From NCBI GenBank assembly GCA_949316495.1, contig OX439005.1:4559001-4623000 (forward strand): a stretch of DNA of 64,000 nucleotides, written 5' to 3'. Position 1 is the stretch's first letter; each line of letters begins with the position of its first letter. Both the position numbers and the translations under genes were made by a program. The notes below the pieces were generated by a model. That model had not been told where the DNA came from. It made no database searches and was given only the letters and a program-made list of their open reading frames with translations. Positions 12,300-25,440 of this stretch are shown piece after piece. This DNA comes from Amphiduros pacificus. Lineage: Eukaryota > Annelida > Polychaeta > Phyllodocida > Hesionidae.

Positions 12300-13819
12300 G
12301 AATAATTGAGAGCAAAAACACATCACACATAATGATACAGGGAAAGGCATGAATAACAATATATATTGAAGATATCTTTACAAAATGGCTGTTTGTCTGA
12401 TTATTACACATGCTTATGTTGTTTCATACAAAAAAGGCAGGTTTGATGTCAAAGGAAAATTAATCACTAAGTATGATTGAAAAAATAAAAAAAACACAAT
12501 CTGTTTCATTGGAAATGGTGAATTATAATAGAAGAAAATAAAAGGTTTTTCCTTCATGAATGCCAACAAGATAAAAAGAAGTTTTAAAGCTGTATTTTCA
12601 AGATTGAAATCAACAATAACAACCAAAACTCAGGACTTCTACCTCATATCAGTCCCTACTGTCAATGGTAAAAAAGTGCATTCAGGTCGATCGCAATTCA
12701 TAAAAATCAGGGTGTGCTCTAATTGATGAAAGAATAAATAACTATTCAAACAGATTCTGCTTTGTTCTGATTGGTTAGCATCTCGGTCAGCTGACTGATC
12801 CCCAAACTCCACCAGAGGGCGACTTGGTGAACCTATCACCTCTGTACAAGGTGCCTTTTGGTGCTGGCTCAGCACATCCACCAATTTTTATGCAACTGTC
12901 CATCTTACTTATTTTTATTTCTTAGATTGTACTCAGATTGGTAAAATATGATATATTTCACTCTAAATACAAAAGTTTGTGCATATAGAAACAACTATTA
13001 AGTGAAATAAAACTTGGAACTACTTTCTCAATCGGAGGAGCCATTTTCTAGGGGTGTGATAAGGCGGAACCACAACAAAGATGGCCGCTTTGTTTACAAT
13101 TTGAATTCTTTTAATCTTTTATACTTTTGGTTAATCTAACCAACACAAAATGTTCAAATGTTAAGAAATGAACTCTAATGCATCTCAAGGCAACTTCATA
13201 TTTGATATTAAGAGATGTTAACATGCCAATCACATTTACAACACAATGACAGTTCTTGAGCACATGGCCAGTAAAAGTAGGACCGGATGAATACTAATAT
13301 GGGTTGGCCAGAGGTAATAGTTTGCGTGTGCCTCTGGTGGACAGTGTGACTGATCCCAAGTCATTGGTCAAATCTGATTGGATGATATTTTGGTGGGCAC
13401 AACAAGTATTTATAACTCAGGGAATTCCAAATTTTGATGATATTAAATATAAGTCAATGACGGCAAAAGTAGTGAGAAAATTGAATGACTCACATTACTA
13501 TTGTTACAGGCAGAGAATGAGGGATGATGTGTGAATGTTTCCGTGTATTAAAATGATTTTTTTTTATCGGGGCTCAATTGGAAGTAAATCACAAGAAATA
13601 AGCTGAATACTAAGAAATTAACCTCTATTGTTTTTAATAATTTTCATAAGAAATAGAAAAGTCTATGACATCAGAAATTAGCACGGACAATCAAAATGAC
13701 TCATTTCTGATAAACTTTTTCACATTTCATCAGCACTCTACACATTTTAGCATTTAAATTTAAGTGGAAAGAAAAAGAGCTTTAAAACAGGGCATTGTGG
13801 GTAATTAAGAGTACGAGTA
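12300..13819. other. Intron or spacer, no gene recognised
   Basis: AT-rich sequence. It contains a single CCACCAGAGGGCG at about 12809-12821, which resembles a CTCF core, and AAGATGGCCGC near 13079, which resembles a YY1 site. A 76-codon frame at 13304-13534 has no recognised relatives. Confidence 0.35.
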
Positions 13820-13962
13820 ACTGGCCAAAATATCTCAATTGGTTGAGTTTTCAACTTGAGACCTAGGGATTCCCAGTTCAAATCCCGGCCAGTTATTATC
13901 AAGTCAAGTGCTATGAGCAGACATTGTCTGGAATCAGTGCTACACGAATGTTTACCTTTTTT
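13820..13962 (+). mobile_element. tRNA-derived SINE, family 1, plus strand
   Basis: The tRNA-like head has an A-box-like CTCAATTGGTTGAG and a B-box-like AGTTCAAATCC. The body AGTGCTATGAGCAGACATTG and following bases match the minus-strand copy at 2656-2802. It ends in a T-rich tail. Confidence 0.75.
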
Positions 13963-13977
13963 ATCTTTAAGAAAATG

Positions 13978-14150
13978 ATAAATTTTGCCATTTGATATTT
14001 TGTAATTTGTTATTTGAATGATAAATTTTGTTATTTGATATTTTGTAATTTGTTATTTGAATGATAAATTTTGTTATTTGATATTTTGTAATTTGTTATT
14101 TGAATGATAAATTTTGTTATTTGATATTTTGCAATTTCTAATATGAATGA
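13978..14150. repeat. 43-bp AT-rich tandem repeat, four copies
   Basis: Units share TTTGATATTTTGTAATTTGT and TATTTGAATGATAAA. The array ends about 50 bp before the acceptor of the exon at 14200. Confidence 0.85.
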
Positions 14151-14199
14151 TAATTTTGGTTATTTTAAATAATTAGAGGGTGATATTGACTACTTTCAG

Positions 14200-14393
14200 G
14201 TAATTGACACCCCTAACAAGTTTGGATCGACTGCGCTCAGTTACGCCGTCCAGTGTGGGAAGCTCACAGCATGTGAAGTGCTACTAGATCTCGGAGCTCA
14301 GCCCAATTGCCAGGATGTAGTGCGACCCAAACGTACACCACTACACTACGCCATATACAATGATCGTTTGGATATATTTACCATTCTGTTGAA
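14200..14393 (+). CDS. Ankyrin gene exon 1 of the clear set
   Basis: The exon runs from acceptor TACTTTCAG to donor GAA|GTGAGT. It starts in phase 0 and leaves two bases. Its 64 codons cover two ankyrin repeats: STALSYAVQCGKLTACEVLL with GAQPNCQD, and TPLHYAIYNDRLDIFTILL. The last repeat continues across the 27-kb intron into the exon at 41627 to read LLKNGAQTN. This join fixes the exon order despite the distance. Confidence 0.9.
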
Positions 14394-15051
14394 GTGAGTC
14401 TATAATTTTTTTTTTTTTTTTTTTTTGTCAGAAATAAAAATAAAAATAACCTTGTTTCTGATAACGTGCCCTGAAAAAATAGGACTGGGGTAGATTTTTA
14501 TTTTTATTTTATTTTTATTATTTGTTGAAAGTGATAAAGTGATCAAATATAATGAGAATTGCTATATACAAATGAAATTTTAACTCACCAAGAAAGTGAA
14601 AAAAAACTCCCAGATAGTTGGTTTGAACTAGGGTAGGTCGGGAAATCAGAAACAATCTTCTTTTTTTAAGCCTTATTTCCACGAGGACAAAATTGCAATG
14701 ACACCAGCGTACACTGTGTAACAAGAAAAATAAGTCTATGAAGTTCTTATGACTTATTGTTTGCAGCAAACATTTGTCATTGAATAACTCAATGAAAGGT
14801 TTTCCATATATATTCCATAAATATGTATGTAATATTTTAGTTGGTCATATTGACTTGAATTTATGTTTCGATAAGTATGAGAAATGTTTTGATATGTTGC
14901 TATTTGCTTTGGGGTAGACCGTGGTGGTTGGGTTCGCTAGCATTTGACACGTTCCACGTTTTTGTCAACATCTTCCATTATAGAGATTGTAGAAATGGAT
15001 CATTGATTAACAATGTTATTCTTGTTAATATTGATTTAAGGAACGCTATGA
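14394..15051. other. Start of the 27-kb intron
   Basis: A poly-T run follows the donor at 14409-14425. The rest is AT-rich. Two frames of 72 and 83 codons on opposite strands (14518-15095) show no family. Confidence 0.4.
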
Positions 15052-15452
15052 AGTTATCAGAGATATTGACGATTATAAGGTGTAAGGTCAGATAAAAGTC
15101 AGAAACTGTCAGAGATATTAAAAATTATAAGGTATAAGGTCAGATAGAAGTATGAAACTGTCAGAGATTATCATGATTTTTAAGTGTAAGGTCAGATAAA
15201 AGTATGAAACTGTCAGAGATTATCATGATTTTTAAGTGTAAGGTCAGATAAAAGTATGAAACTGTCAGAGATTATCATGATTTTTAAGTGTAAGGTCAGA
15301 TAAAAGTATGAAACTGTCAGAGATTATCATGATTTTTAAGTGTAAGGTCAGATAAAAGTATGAAACTGTCAGAGATTATCATGATTTTTAAGTGTAAGGT
15401 CGGATAAGAGTATGAAACTGTCAGAGATTATCATGATTATAAGGTGTAAGGT
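15052..15452. repeat. 52-bp tandem repeat, about seven copies
   Basis: Units share GAAACTGTCAGAGATTATCA and TAAGTGTAAGGTCAGATAA. Central units are nearly identical and the edge units are more diverged, as expected of an array that is homogenised in the middle. Confidence 0.9.
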
Positions 15453-15542
15453 CAAACTTTCAGACACTCAGAGACATATAAAAGTGAAAAAGTGAAAGTG
15501 AAAGTGAAAAGATCAAAGGAAAAATAACGAAATGATGAAGCC

Positions 15543-16052
15543 AATATGAAACCATCCAATATGAAACCATCCAATATGAAACCATCCCAATATGAAACCA
15601 TCCAATATGGAACCATCCAATATGGAACCATCCAATATGGAACCATCCAATATGAAACCATCCAATATGAAACCATCCAATATGGAACCATCCAATATGA
15701 AACCATCCAATATGAAACCATCCAATATGAAACCATCCAATATGAAACCATCCAATATGAAACCATCCAATGTAAAACCATCCGATATGAAACCATCCGA
15801 TATGAAACCATCCGATATGAAACCATCCGATATGAAACCATCCGATATGAAACCATCCGATATGAAACCATCTGATATGAAATCATCCGATATGAAACCA
15901 TCCAATATGAAACCATCCAATATGAAACCATCCAATATGGAACCATCCGATATGAAACCATCCAATATGAAACCATCCAATATGGAACCATCCAATATGA
16001 AACCATCCGATATGAAACCATCCAATATGAAACCATCCAATATGAAACCATC
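15543..16052. repeat. 15-bp minisatellite, about 34 copies
   Basis: The unit is CATCCAATATGAAAC, with the variants CATCCGATATGAAAC and CATCCAATATGGAAC in runs. The frames are open on both strands because the unit has no stop. I do not treat them as genes. Confidence 0.95.
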
Positions 16053-16059
16053 AATCACC

Positions 16060-16644
16060 CAAGTAGTAATTTATAAAAAGAATTTAATCTTCGTAAATGA
16101 GTTTATAAATATAGTCACTGTTCATAGAATGATAGCAACATGTGATACACAGATCAACATTTCAACCGTTTCCTTCAATATTTCAAATGAGGGAGTAAAT
16201 TTAGAAGTAAAATCAATTCTTTGAAAGCTGTAACTATTTTCCCAATACATAAAGTCTATTTCAGTGTCAGGACTGAATGAAAATCATGATGAAATTACAC
16301 CGGAATGATTATTGAACGAGGATGAATTAATTATTCATAGCTTTTGATTTTGACCACTCCAGGGCTGATATTAGAGGAAATGTTCATATCGTAATGTGCC
16401 GATCAAAACAGCGAGATTAACCTGAAATTTGGGGTCAAGGATAAAAGACTTCATGAATAATACAAGATGTAGTGGAGTTTACTTGGTATTGTCCATTGAT
16501 ATGTCTAGATGACATTTATATTTTCTTGGGAAAGTTGTATGGATGATGGGGGATTTGAGTGTTTGTATATTTGTTGATATATATCTTAAGTCATTGTGAT
16601 GTTGATTGCCATTATTAGTTTATGCCAATATCTCTTGTGTCAGG
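16060..16644. other. Intron spacer
   Basis: AT-rich, with no recognised feature. Confidence 0.35.
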
Positions 16645-17090
16645 CATAAATGTGACCAAATAAGGTCATGCATAAACATGACCAAATAAGGTCATTCATA
16701 AATGTGACCAAATAAGGTCATGCATAAATGTGGCCAAATAAGGTCATGCATAAATGTGACCAAATAAGGTCATGCATAAACGTGACCAAATAAGGTCACA
16801 CATAAACATGACCAAATTAGGTCATTCATAAATGTGATCAAATAAGGTCATGCATAAATGTGACCAAATAAAGTCACACATAAATGTGACCAAATAAGGT
16901 CATGCCTAAATGTGACCAAATAAAGTCACACATACATGTGACCAAATAAGGTCATGCCTAAGAGTGACCAAATAACATCATGCATAGACATGACCAAATA
17001 AGGTCATGCATAAACATGACCAAATAAAATCACACATAAACATGACCATATAAGGTCATGCATAAATGTGACCAAATAAAGTCACACATG
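16645..17090. repeat. 26-bp minisatellite with AAGGTCA and TGACC, about 17 copies
   Basis: The units contain AAATAAGGTCATGCATAAAT then GTGACC. Each unit pairs an AGGTCA half-site with an inverted TGACC, the core recognised by nuclear receptors. Units are diverged by a few bases. Confidence 0.9.
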
Positions 17091-18245
17091 GTCATTGCTG
17101 TACAGCTGTTGCATGGTGCAATATAATCATGCAATAACCATGAAATACCTTATTCGGTCATATTCATGCATGACAAAAATGTTTGGCTCAAATAGTTGTT
17201 TGGAGTATATATCAGTAACACAAGTAGCCCTTCCCTTAATATGATTACCCGCTTCATGTATTTGAATGTTTAACTCATGATTAGCTATATAGTCACAGAG
17301 AAAATTTTGGCAAGCTCTTGTGCTTGGCCAATTAGGTCCTTTAAAGCGGCATGAAGTGCCTGCATGTTTTACACACCAGTCTGGTGAATGCATATTATGT
17401 TAAGCATATAATTCAAGAATGGTGAAGAAAAACTCTCAATAACCCCAGAGTAAGCAAGAATCAAATCCTAAGCTTTCAAGAAATACAAAGGCAAATACTA
17501 ACTGAGTGGTGTTTTGGTTGGCATAGGCTTCACTCCTGCGGGGAAACTTGTGTCAATTGTCACTTACACAAATAGCAACCCGCCGACTCACTCACAACAG
17601 CACCGCAGGGCTCCAAGAAGGTAGGATACCAGTCAAGTTTTATAATCAGTTCTAATATAACACTATTCGGACAGCTTAAGATTGATATTTATGGGAGCGA
17701 TTCCAAATCAATAAACTTACACTCGCCATGCTATTAAACCGGTTAGTTCAACATTATGTATATATGTGTGTATTGCATTATGTATTGGTTATGCTAGATA
17801 CCAACCATACACTGTCCTGAATAAAGGAGAAGATCCCGACGTGGTTCACACTATTGACCAGGTGTGAATGGCTTTGAACAGCAATGAAAGTCTGAGGACA
17901 TAAACAGCAATGAACGCAAAGAATACATTCAATGTGGATTTAACTAGGTGACCCAATTAGTGAATTCACATAAATTGGACATTTTAATTTGGAGTATTTT
18001 ATGGCCAAGAAAGGTAAATGAACAATGTATTTTTCAAGTAAGATATACAGGCAAATGTGTAAGTCAGTGGTGGAACACGTTGATATCAAACTAACTTCTG
18101 AAGATCAAAATGTAAAAGGCCTCAAATATGAATCATATTGAAAGCATAAATTTGAAAATAATTTTGTAGAGTAACTTTTGATTTGACTGTAAGGGGGCGT
18201 TGTCAAAGGGGCTAGGGCCCCCAAATCCAACTGCAAGGGAGTAGG
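17091..18245. other. Intron stretch with unassigned open frames
   Basis: The minus strand at 17393-17127 has an 88-codon frame with a protein-like composition, including CVKHAGTSCRFKGPNW. I do not recognise a family. On the plus strand, 17510-17621 reads GFTPAGKLVSIVTYTNSNPP before a GTAGG donor-like site. The ankyrin exons on either side already join in phase, so neither is needed by that gene. Both are unresolved. Confidence 0.3.
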
Positions 18246-20740
18246 GCCTCTGATACCATCGTCAATGGACCTCTGATCACGCTGTTAGAGGACCTTGTCA
18301 CAGGGGTAGGACCTCTGATCTCACTGTGAGAGGACCTTGTCACAGGGGTAGGACCTCTGACCCCACTGTGATGGGACCTTGTCACAGGGGTAGGACCTCT
18401 GATCACACTGTTAGAGGACCTTGTCACAGGGGTAGGACCTCTGATCACACTGTTAGAGGACCTTGTCACAGGGGTAGGACCTCTGATCTCACTGTTAGAG
18501 GACCTTGTCACAGGGGTAGGAGCTCTGATCTCACTGTGAGAGGACCTTGTCACAGGGGTAGGACCTCTGATCCCACTGTTAGAGGACCTTGTCACAGGGG
18601 TAGGACCTCTGATCTCACTGTTAGGGGACCTTGTCACAGGGTTAGGACCTCTGATCTCACTGTTAGGGGACCTTGTCACAGAGGTAGGACCTCTGATCCC
18701 ACTGTTAGAGGACCTTGTCACAGGGGTAGGACCTCTGATCTCACTGTTAGGGGACCTTGTCACAGGGGTAGGACCTCTGATCACACTGTTAGAGGACCTT
18801 GTCACAGGGGTAGGACCTCTGATCACACTGTCAGGGGACCTTGTCACAGGGGTAGGACCTCTGATCACACTGTTAGAGGACCTTGTCACAGGGGTAGGAC
18901 CTCTGATCACACTGTCAGGGGACCTTGTCACAGGGGTAGGACCTCTGATCACACTGTCAGGGGACCTTGTCACAGGGGTAGGACCTCTGATCACACTGTC
19001 AGGGGACCTTGTCACAGGGGTAGGACCTCTGATCTCACTGTTAGGGGACCTTATCACAGGGGTAGGACCTCTGATCACACTGTTAGGGGACCTTGTCACA
19101 GGGGTAGGACCTCTGATCTCACTGTTAGGGGACCTTATCACAGGGGTAGGACCTCTGATCACACTGTCAGGGGACCTTGTCACAGGGGTAGGACCTCTGA
19201 TCACACTGTTAGAGGACCTTATCATAGGGGTAGGACCTCTGATCACACTGTTAGAGGACCTTGTCACAGGGGTAGGACCTCTGATCACACTGTCAGGGGA
19301 CCTTGTCACAGGGGTAGGACCTCTGATCTCACTGTTAGAGGACCTTGTCACAGGGGTAGGACCTCTGATCTCACTGTTAGAGGACCTTGTCACAGGGGTA
19401 GGACCTCTGATCACACTGTTAGAGGACCTTGTCACAGGGGTAGGACCTCTGATCACACTGTGAGAGGACCTTGTCACAAGGGGTAGGACCTCTGATCACA
19501 CTGTTAGGGGACCTTGTCACAGGGGTAGGACCTCTGATCTCACTGTTAGAGGACCTTGTCACAAGGGGTAGGACCTCTGATCACACTGTTAGAGGACCTT
19601 GTCACAGGGGTAGGACCTCTGATCACACTGTTAGGGGACCTTGTCACAGGGTTAGGACCTCTGATCACACTGTGAGAGGACCTTGTCACAGGGGTAGGAT
19701 CTCTGATCTCACTGTGAGAGGACCTTGTCACAGGGGTAGGACCTCTGATCACACTGTTAGAGGACCTTGTCACAGGGGTAGGACCTCTGATCTCACTGTC
19801 AGAGGACCTTGTCACAGGGGTAGGACCTCTGATCTCACTGTCAGAGGACCTTGTCACAGGGTTAGGACCTCTGATCACACTGTTAGAGGACCTTGTCACA
19901 GGGGTAGGACCTCTGATCTCACTGTCAGAGGACCTTGTCATAGGGGTAGGACCTCTGATCACACTGTTAGAGGACCTTGTCACAGGGGTAGTACCTCTGA
20001 TCACACTGTAAGAGGACCTTGTCACAGGGGTAGTACCTCAGATCACACTGTAAGAGGACCTTGTCACAGGGGTAGGACCTCTGATCTCACTGTTAGAGGA
20101 CCTTGTCACAGGGGTAGGACCTCTGATCACACTGTTAGAGGACCTTGTCACAGGGGTAGGACCTCTGATCCCACTGTAAGAGGACCTTGTCACAGGGGTA
20201 GGACCTCTGATCACACTGTTAGAGGACCTTGTCACAGGGGTAGGACCTCTGATCTCACTGTTAGGGGACCTTGTCACAGGGGTAGGACCTCTGATCTCAC
20301 TGTTAGGGGACCTTGTCACAGGGTTAGGTCCTCTGATCACACTGTTAGAGGACCTTGTCACAGGGGTAGGACCTCTGATCTCACTGTTAGGGGACCTTGT
20401 CACAGGGGTAGGACCTCTGATCTCACTGTTAGAGGACCTTGTCACAGGGGTAGGACCTCTGATCTCACTGTTAGAGGACCTTGTCGCAGGGGTAGGACCT
20501 CTGATCTCACTGTTAGAGGACCTTGTCACAGGGGTAGGACCTCTGATCACACTGTTAGAGGACCTTGTCACAGGGGTAGGACCTCTGATCTCACTGTTAG
20601 AGGACCTTGTCACAGGGGTAGGACCTCTGATCACACTGTTAGAGGACCTTGTCACAGGGGTAGGACCTCTGATCACACTGTTAGGGGACCTTGTCACAGG
20701 GGTAGGACCTCTGTTCTCACTGTTAGAGGACCTTGACCCA
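18246..20740. repeat. 42-bp minisatellite, about 59 copies
   Basis: The units read GGGGTAGGACCTCTGATCAC then ACTGTTAGAGGACCTTGTCA and CA. Common variants alter CAC to CTC and TTAGAG to TTAGGG or TCAGGG. The 42-bp unit keeps 14-residue periodic frames open on both strands; two insertions of one base at about 19478 and 19563 shift the plus frame and are tolerated, which argues against protein coding. Confidence 0.95.
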
Positions 20741-20994
20741 GGGAGTTTATTATCCCCGAGTATTGACCTATTCATTCTATTCACAGTTACTGTAGTGTTA
20801 TTCTTCCCATGGCTCAATAGGTCGTCATGGTGTCATTAATGTAATCAATGGCAGAGATTTATTTCATGGTAAATAATACATGATGACCACTTGATGAGTC
20901 CCCTGCTATCTGTGTGCATACAAACTGATCATTCCAACACCACTCAGTCCACAAGTCGGGGTGAACAGCGTGGTGCGAGGTACCAGAGAGGCTG
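20741..20994. other. Spacer between two arrays
   Basis: Unique sequence of about 250 bp with no recognised feature. Confidence 0.35.
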
Positions 20995-22012
20995 TGATCT
21001 ACATGTAGTGCAGTCTCCAGAGAGGTTGTGATCTAGTGCAGTCCAATTGCCCGCCTCCAGAGAGCTTGTGATCTAGTGCAGTCCTATTGCCTGTCTCCAG
21101 AGAGGGAGGAGGTTTTGTGTTGAGGTCATGTTGGAGTGCAGTCCTATTGTCCGTCTCCAGAGAGGGAGGAGGTTTTGGGTTGAGGTCATGTTCGAGTGCA
21201 GTCCTATTGTCTGCTTCCAGAGAGGGAGCAGGTTTTGGGTTGAGGTTGTGTTCGAGTGCAGTCCTATTGTCTGCTTCCAGAGAGGGAGGAGGTTTTGGGT
21301 TGAGGTCATGTTCGAGTGCAGTCCTATTGTCTGCCTCCAGAGAGAGAGGAGGTTTTGGGTTGAGGTCGTGTTCGAGTGCAGTCCTATTGTCTGCCTCCAG
21401 AGAGAGAGGAGGTTGAAAGTTGAGGTTGTGATCTAGTGCAGTCCTATTGCCCACCTCCAGAGAGGGAGAAGGTTTTGGGTTGAGGTCATGTTCGAGTGCA
21501 GTCCTATTGTCCGCCTCCAGAGAGGGAGGAGGTTTTGGGTTGAGGTCGTGTTCGAGTGCAGTCCTATTGTCCGCCTCCAGAGAGGGAGGAGGTTTTTGGT
21601 TGAGGTCGTGTTCGAGTGCAGTCCTATTGTCTGCCTCCAGAGAGGGAGGAGGTTGAGGGTTGAGGTCGTGTTCGAGTGCAGTCCTATTGTCTGCCTCCAG
21701 AGAGGGAGGAGGTTTTGGGTTGAGGTCGTGTTCGAGTGCAGTCCTATTGTCTGTCTCCAGAGAGGGAGGAGGTTTTGGGTTGAGGTTGTGTTCGAGTGCA
21801 GTCCTATTGTCTGCTTCCAGAGAGGGAGAATGTTTTGGGTTGAGGTCGTGTTCGAGTGCAGTCCTATTGTCTGGCTCCAGAGAGGGAGGAGGTTTTTGGT
21901 TGAGGTCGTGTTCGAGTGCAGTCCTATTGTCTGCCTCCAGAGAGGGAGAAGGTTTTGGGTTGAGGTCGTGTTCGAGTGCAGTCCTATTGCCCACCTCCAG
22001 AGAGGGAGAACT
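20995..22012. repeat. 60-bp minisatellite, about 17 copies
   Basis: The units contain GCAGTCCTATTGTCTGCCTC, CAGAGAGGGAGGAGGTTTTG and GGTTGAGGTCGTGTTCGAGT. The left edge units are shorter. A 331-codon minus-strand frame with a 20-residue period (NRTALEHDLNPKPPPSLEAD) spans the array. Four other frames are also open over long parts, so coding is unlikely. Confidence 0.95.
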
Positions 22013-23023
<1,011 letters not shown>

Positions 23024-23095
23024 AAGGGTTAGCGCTATGAACAGACTTGTCTGGTATCAGCGCTATATAAATTCTATTATTGTTATTATCATTAA
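23024..23095 (+). mobile_element. SINE 3' end fragment
   Basis: AGCGCTATGAACAGACTTGT followed by CTGGTATCAGCGCTATATAA matches the body of the SINEs at 2656 and 13820. It is followed by a (TTATT)-like tail. The tRNA head is missing, as in a 5'-truncated insert. Confidence 0.6.
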
Positions 23096-23176
23096 TCTGT
23101 GCAGTTAATTATGTGGATTATACTTTTAAATTAATTATCAATGCAGGACAAGAAAACATGTTGCCACAAATCAAAT

Positions 23177-23540
23177 AGGAACTAGGAGCTAGGAACTAGG
23201 AGCTAGGAACTTGGAACCAGGAACTGGGAACTAAGAGCTAGGAACTGGGAACTAGGAACTGGGAACTAGATACTGGGAAATAGGAACTGGGAAATAGGAA
23301 CTGGGAAATAGGAACTGGGAACTAGGAGCTGGGAACTAGGAACTAGGAACTAGGAACTGGGAACTAGGAACTAGGAACTGGGAACTAGGAGCTGGGAACT
23401 AGGAACTAGGAACTGGGAACTGGGAACTAGGAACTAGGAACTTGGAACCAGGAACTGGGAACTAAGAGCTAGGAACTGGGAACTAGGAACTGGGAACTAA
23501 GAGCTATGAACTAGGAACTGGGAACTAGGAACTGGGAAAT
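23177..23540. repeat. 7/14-bp purine-rich array
   Basis: The array is built from AGGAACT, GGGAACT and AGGAGCT heptamers, with mixed order. One strand is almost free of pyrimidine runs and could form unusual structures. Confidence 0.9.
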
Positions 23541-23589
23541 TCATCTACATGAAGTTACCTTATATAAAATGGCCTTGTAATAGGAATAT

Positions 23590-23785
23590 ATAAGTAAAAC
23601 TCAAACTCAAACTTAAATCATTTTTATTTGGCAATATGAAACAAATGCAAAAAATAAGGATATTATAAATACATTTCAAGATACAAAACAACAATACTTT
23701 GTTTCTATATGGGCCAGGGAGACCTCTATTAACTTAAAGGCTAGTTCACTTCCTGCTGTCATAGAGGCCAACCTGGTCAGTGATT
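23590..23785 (-). mobile_element. 5'-truncated LINE 3' end
   Basis: On the minus strand a short 3' untranslated piece ends in AAATAAAAATGATTTAAGTT and a (TTTGAG)n tail. The layout matches the 3' end of the full LINE at 47776 onward, which ends in a TTGAATC repeat. Confidence 0.45.
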
Positions 23786-24599
23786 AAATGAATACTGCTG
23801 AAAAATGAACACTGACATTAGTATTTTTGTAATGACCAAAAATGTTATGCTCCAATAATTTTGTACCTCATTATTAATGTGTACATAACAGCAAAAATTT
23901 TATGTTTACCACTTTTTCCTCTTTTTACCACTTTTTATATCCATTTAGTTATCTCTTTATTTACCACTATTAATACAACTTGGACAAAGAAATAAATAGA
24001 TACACACCCTATGACTGCAGAAACAGTTAATATTATTTATTAATGATTATTGTTGTTTATTACACGCCCTATTACCGTCTCTTTATAATTGTATTCTTGT
24101 TAAGATCAATATCCTTTTTGTCGGATGATAAATGAGACAGTGTAACCTATTTGGATTGCCTTATCAGCACTAATTTTATGAGTTTCTTCGGCCATATTTG
24201 TCTGGTTGCTTAAAGCATTAATTATTTTTAGAGAAAGTGAATTGGAGTCACAGTTCATTTCACAAATTATTTTTAGAGAAAGTGAATTGGAGTCACAGTT
24301 CATTTCACAAATTAGCCTATATCGATATCCTTTCTCAAATCCTTGCCCCGACTAACTTGTGACCGACATTTTTTATCTGCAAATGTTTTTTTTTTATACT
24401 AAATCAGTGTCTGGTCCAGTTTTAGACAAATATTAGTTCTATCAGAAGAGAGGGGCAAACATTAGTTCTATCACATGTATTATGCAAAAATGCAAATATT
24501 TTATGCAAAACATTCAGTATTTTAGGGTAAAATACTTGAAAATTACAGAACATTACCATTTATTTGGAGTAAGGAGATGTTTAATGTGAAAGATTGTTA
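23786..24599. other. Intron stretch with a 45-bp duplication
   Basis: A tandem pair of a 45-bp unit lies at 24221-24310 (GAGAAAGTGAATTGGAGTCA in each copy). The rest is AT-rich and featureless. Confidence 0.5.
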
Positions 24600-24905
24600 T
24601 AATGTGAGCTATGGTGCTGTTGGTTAGAGTGCAAGCTTATTTGCACCAGTTCCTCTGATTCTAAGGTCATGGGTTTGATTACCAGCTGTGCCAAGTTTGA
24701 ATTCATGTTACAATTTCCCATATGAGCTGAGGCCTGTGCCAGAAGGGTTAGCCTGTTGTCCTTGTAAATCTGTGACCGGGTGGGTTGTCATGTCAAGGAC
24801 CTGCAACATGACAATTCAGTGAGGCAGCTATATAAGTGGGCCTTGTAATGAAATGACTGAAATATTGATGAAAGTGACTAAAACCCCAAACAAACAAGCA
24901 AACAC
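24600..24905 (+). mobile_element. tRNA-derived SINE, family 2
   Basis: The head carries an A-box-like TTGGTTAGAGTG and a B-box-like GGGTTTGATTACC. A body of about 200 bp follows and ends in an A-rich CAAACAAACAAGCAAACA tail. The body does not match family 1. Confidence 0.55.
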
Positions 24906-25218
24906 ACAAATAATAGCAGTAAACATTTGTCTTGAAGGAGATCTCCCAGACCTCCACATAACTAACCAGACAACGCAATACAACATGCTCATAATAGATG
25001 ACTTATTCATCTTAATTTCTTGCAAGCTAAAAAGTGTACTTTTCATGATGTTATAGGAGATCATATATATATATGGTGAGCCACTAAGTGGATTCCTTCA
25101 ATGTATATATATATATATATTTTTTTTTTGGTTAGTCATGCAAATTTATGCTATGATTAAGACCAGTTGCTGTGAGGTGTGGTAGACTGATTTCTGTAAC
25201 CAAATAACAGTTAAAACA
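24906..25218. other. Spacer
   Basis: AT-rich, with two short TA runs near 25065 and 25105. Nothing else was seen. Confidence 0.35.
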
Positions 25219-25440
25219 ATGAGCAGTCAGAACAGTAACCGGTCAAACAGTAACCGGTCAAACAGTAACCAGTCAGACAGTAACCAGTCAAACAGTAACC
25301 AGTCAGACAGTAACCAGTCAAACAGTAACCAGTCAAACAGTAACCAGTCAAACAGTAACCAGTCAAACAGTAACCAGTCAAACAGTAACCATCACAACAA
25401 TAACAAGTCAGAACAATAAACGCTAAAACAATAATCAGTC
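25219..25440. repeat. 15-bp minisatellite, about 14 copies
   Basis: The unit is CAGTAACCAGTCAAA, with CGGTCAAA and CAGTCAGA variants. The open frame (SNQSNSNQ) is a repeat artefact. Confidence 0.92.

Noticed and set aside
12809-12821. CTCF insulator site
   Set aside because: A single 13-base match in AT-rich sequence, with no support for function.
17510-17621. Extra ankyrin-gene exon (GFTPAGKLVSIVTYTNSNPP)
   Set aside because: The exons at 14200 and 41627 join in phase through LLKNGAQTN without it, and it has no ankyrin motif.
18212-20736. Long plus and minus frames over the 42-bp array
   Set aside because: Open on both strands by unit composition, and single-base insertions in the array are tolerated.
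20999-21994. 331-residue minus-strand frame with a 20-residue period (NRTALEHDLNPKPPPSLEAD)
   Set aside because: The 60-bp unit has no stop in several frames on both strands, there is no promoter or non-repeat domain, and the array looks like all the others.
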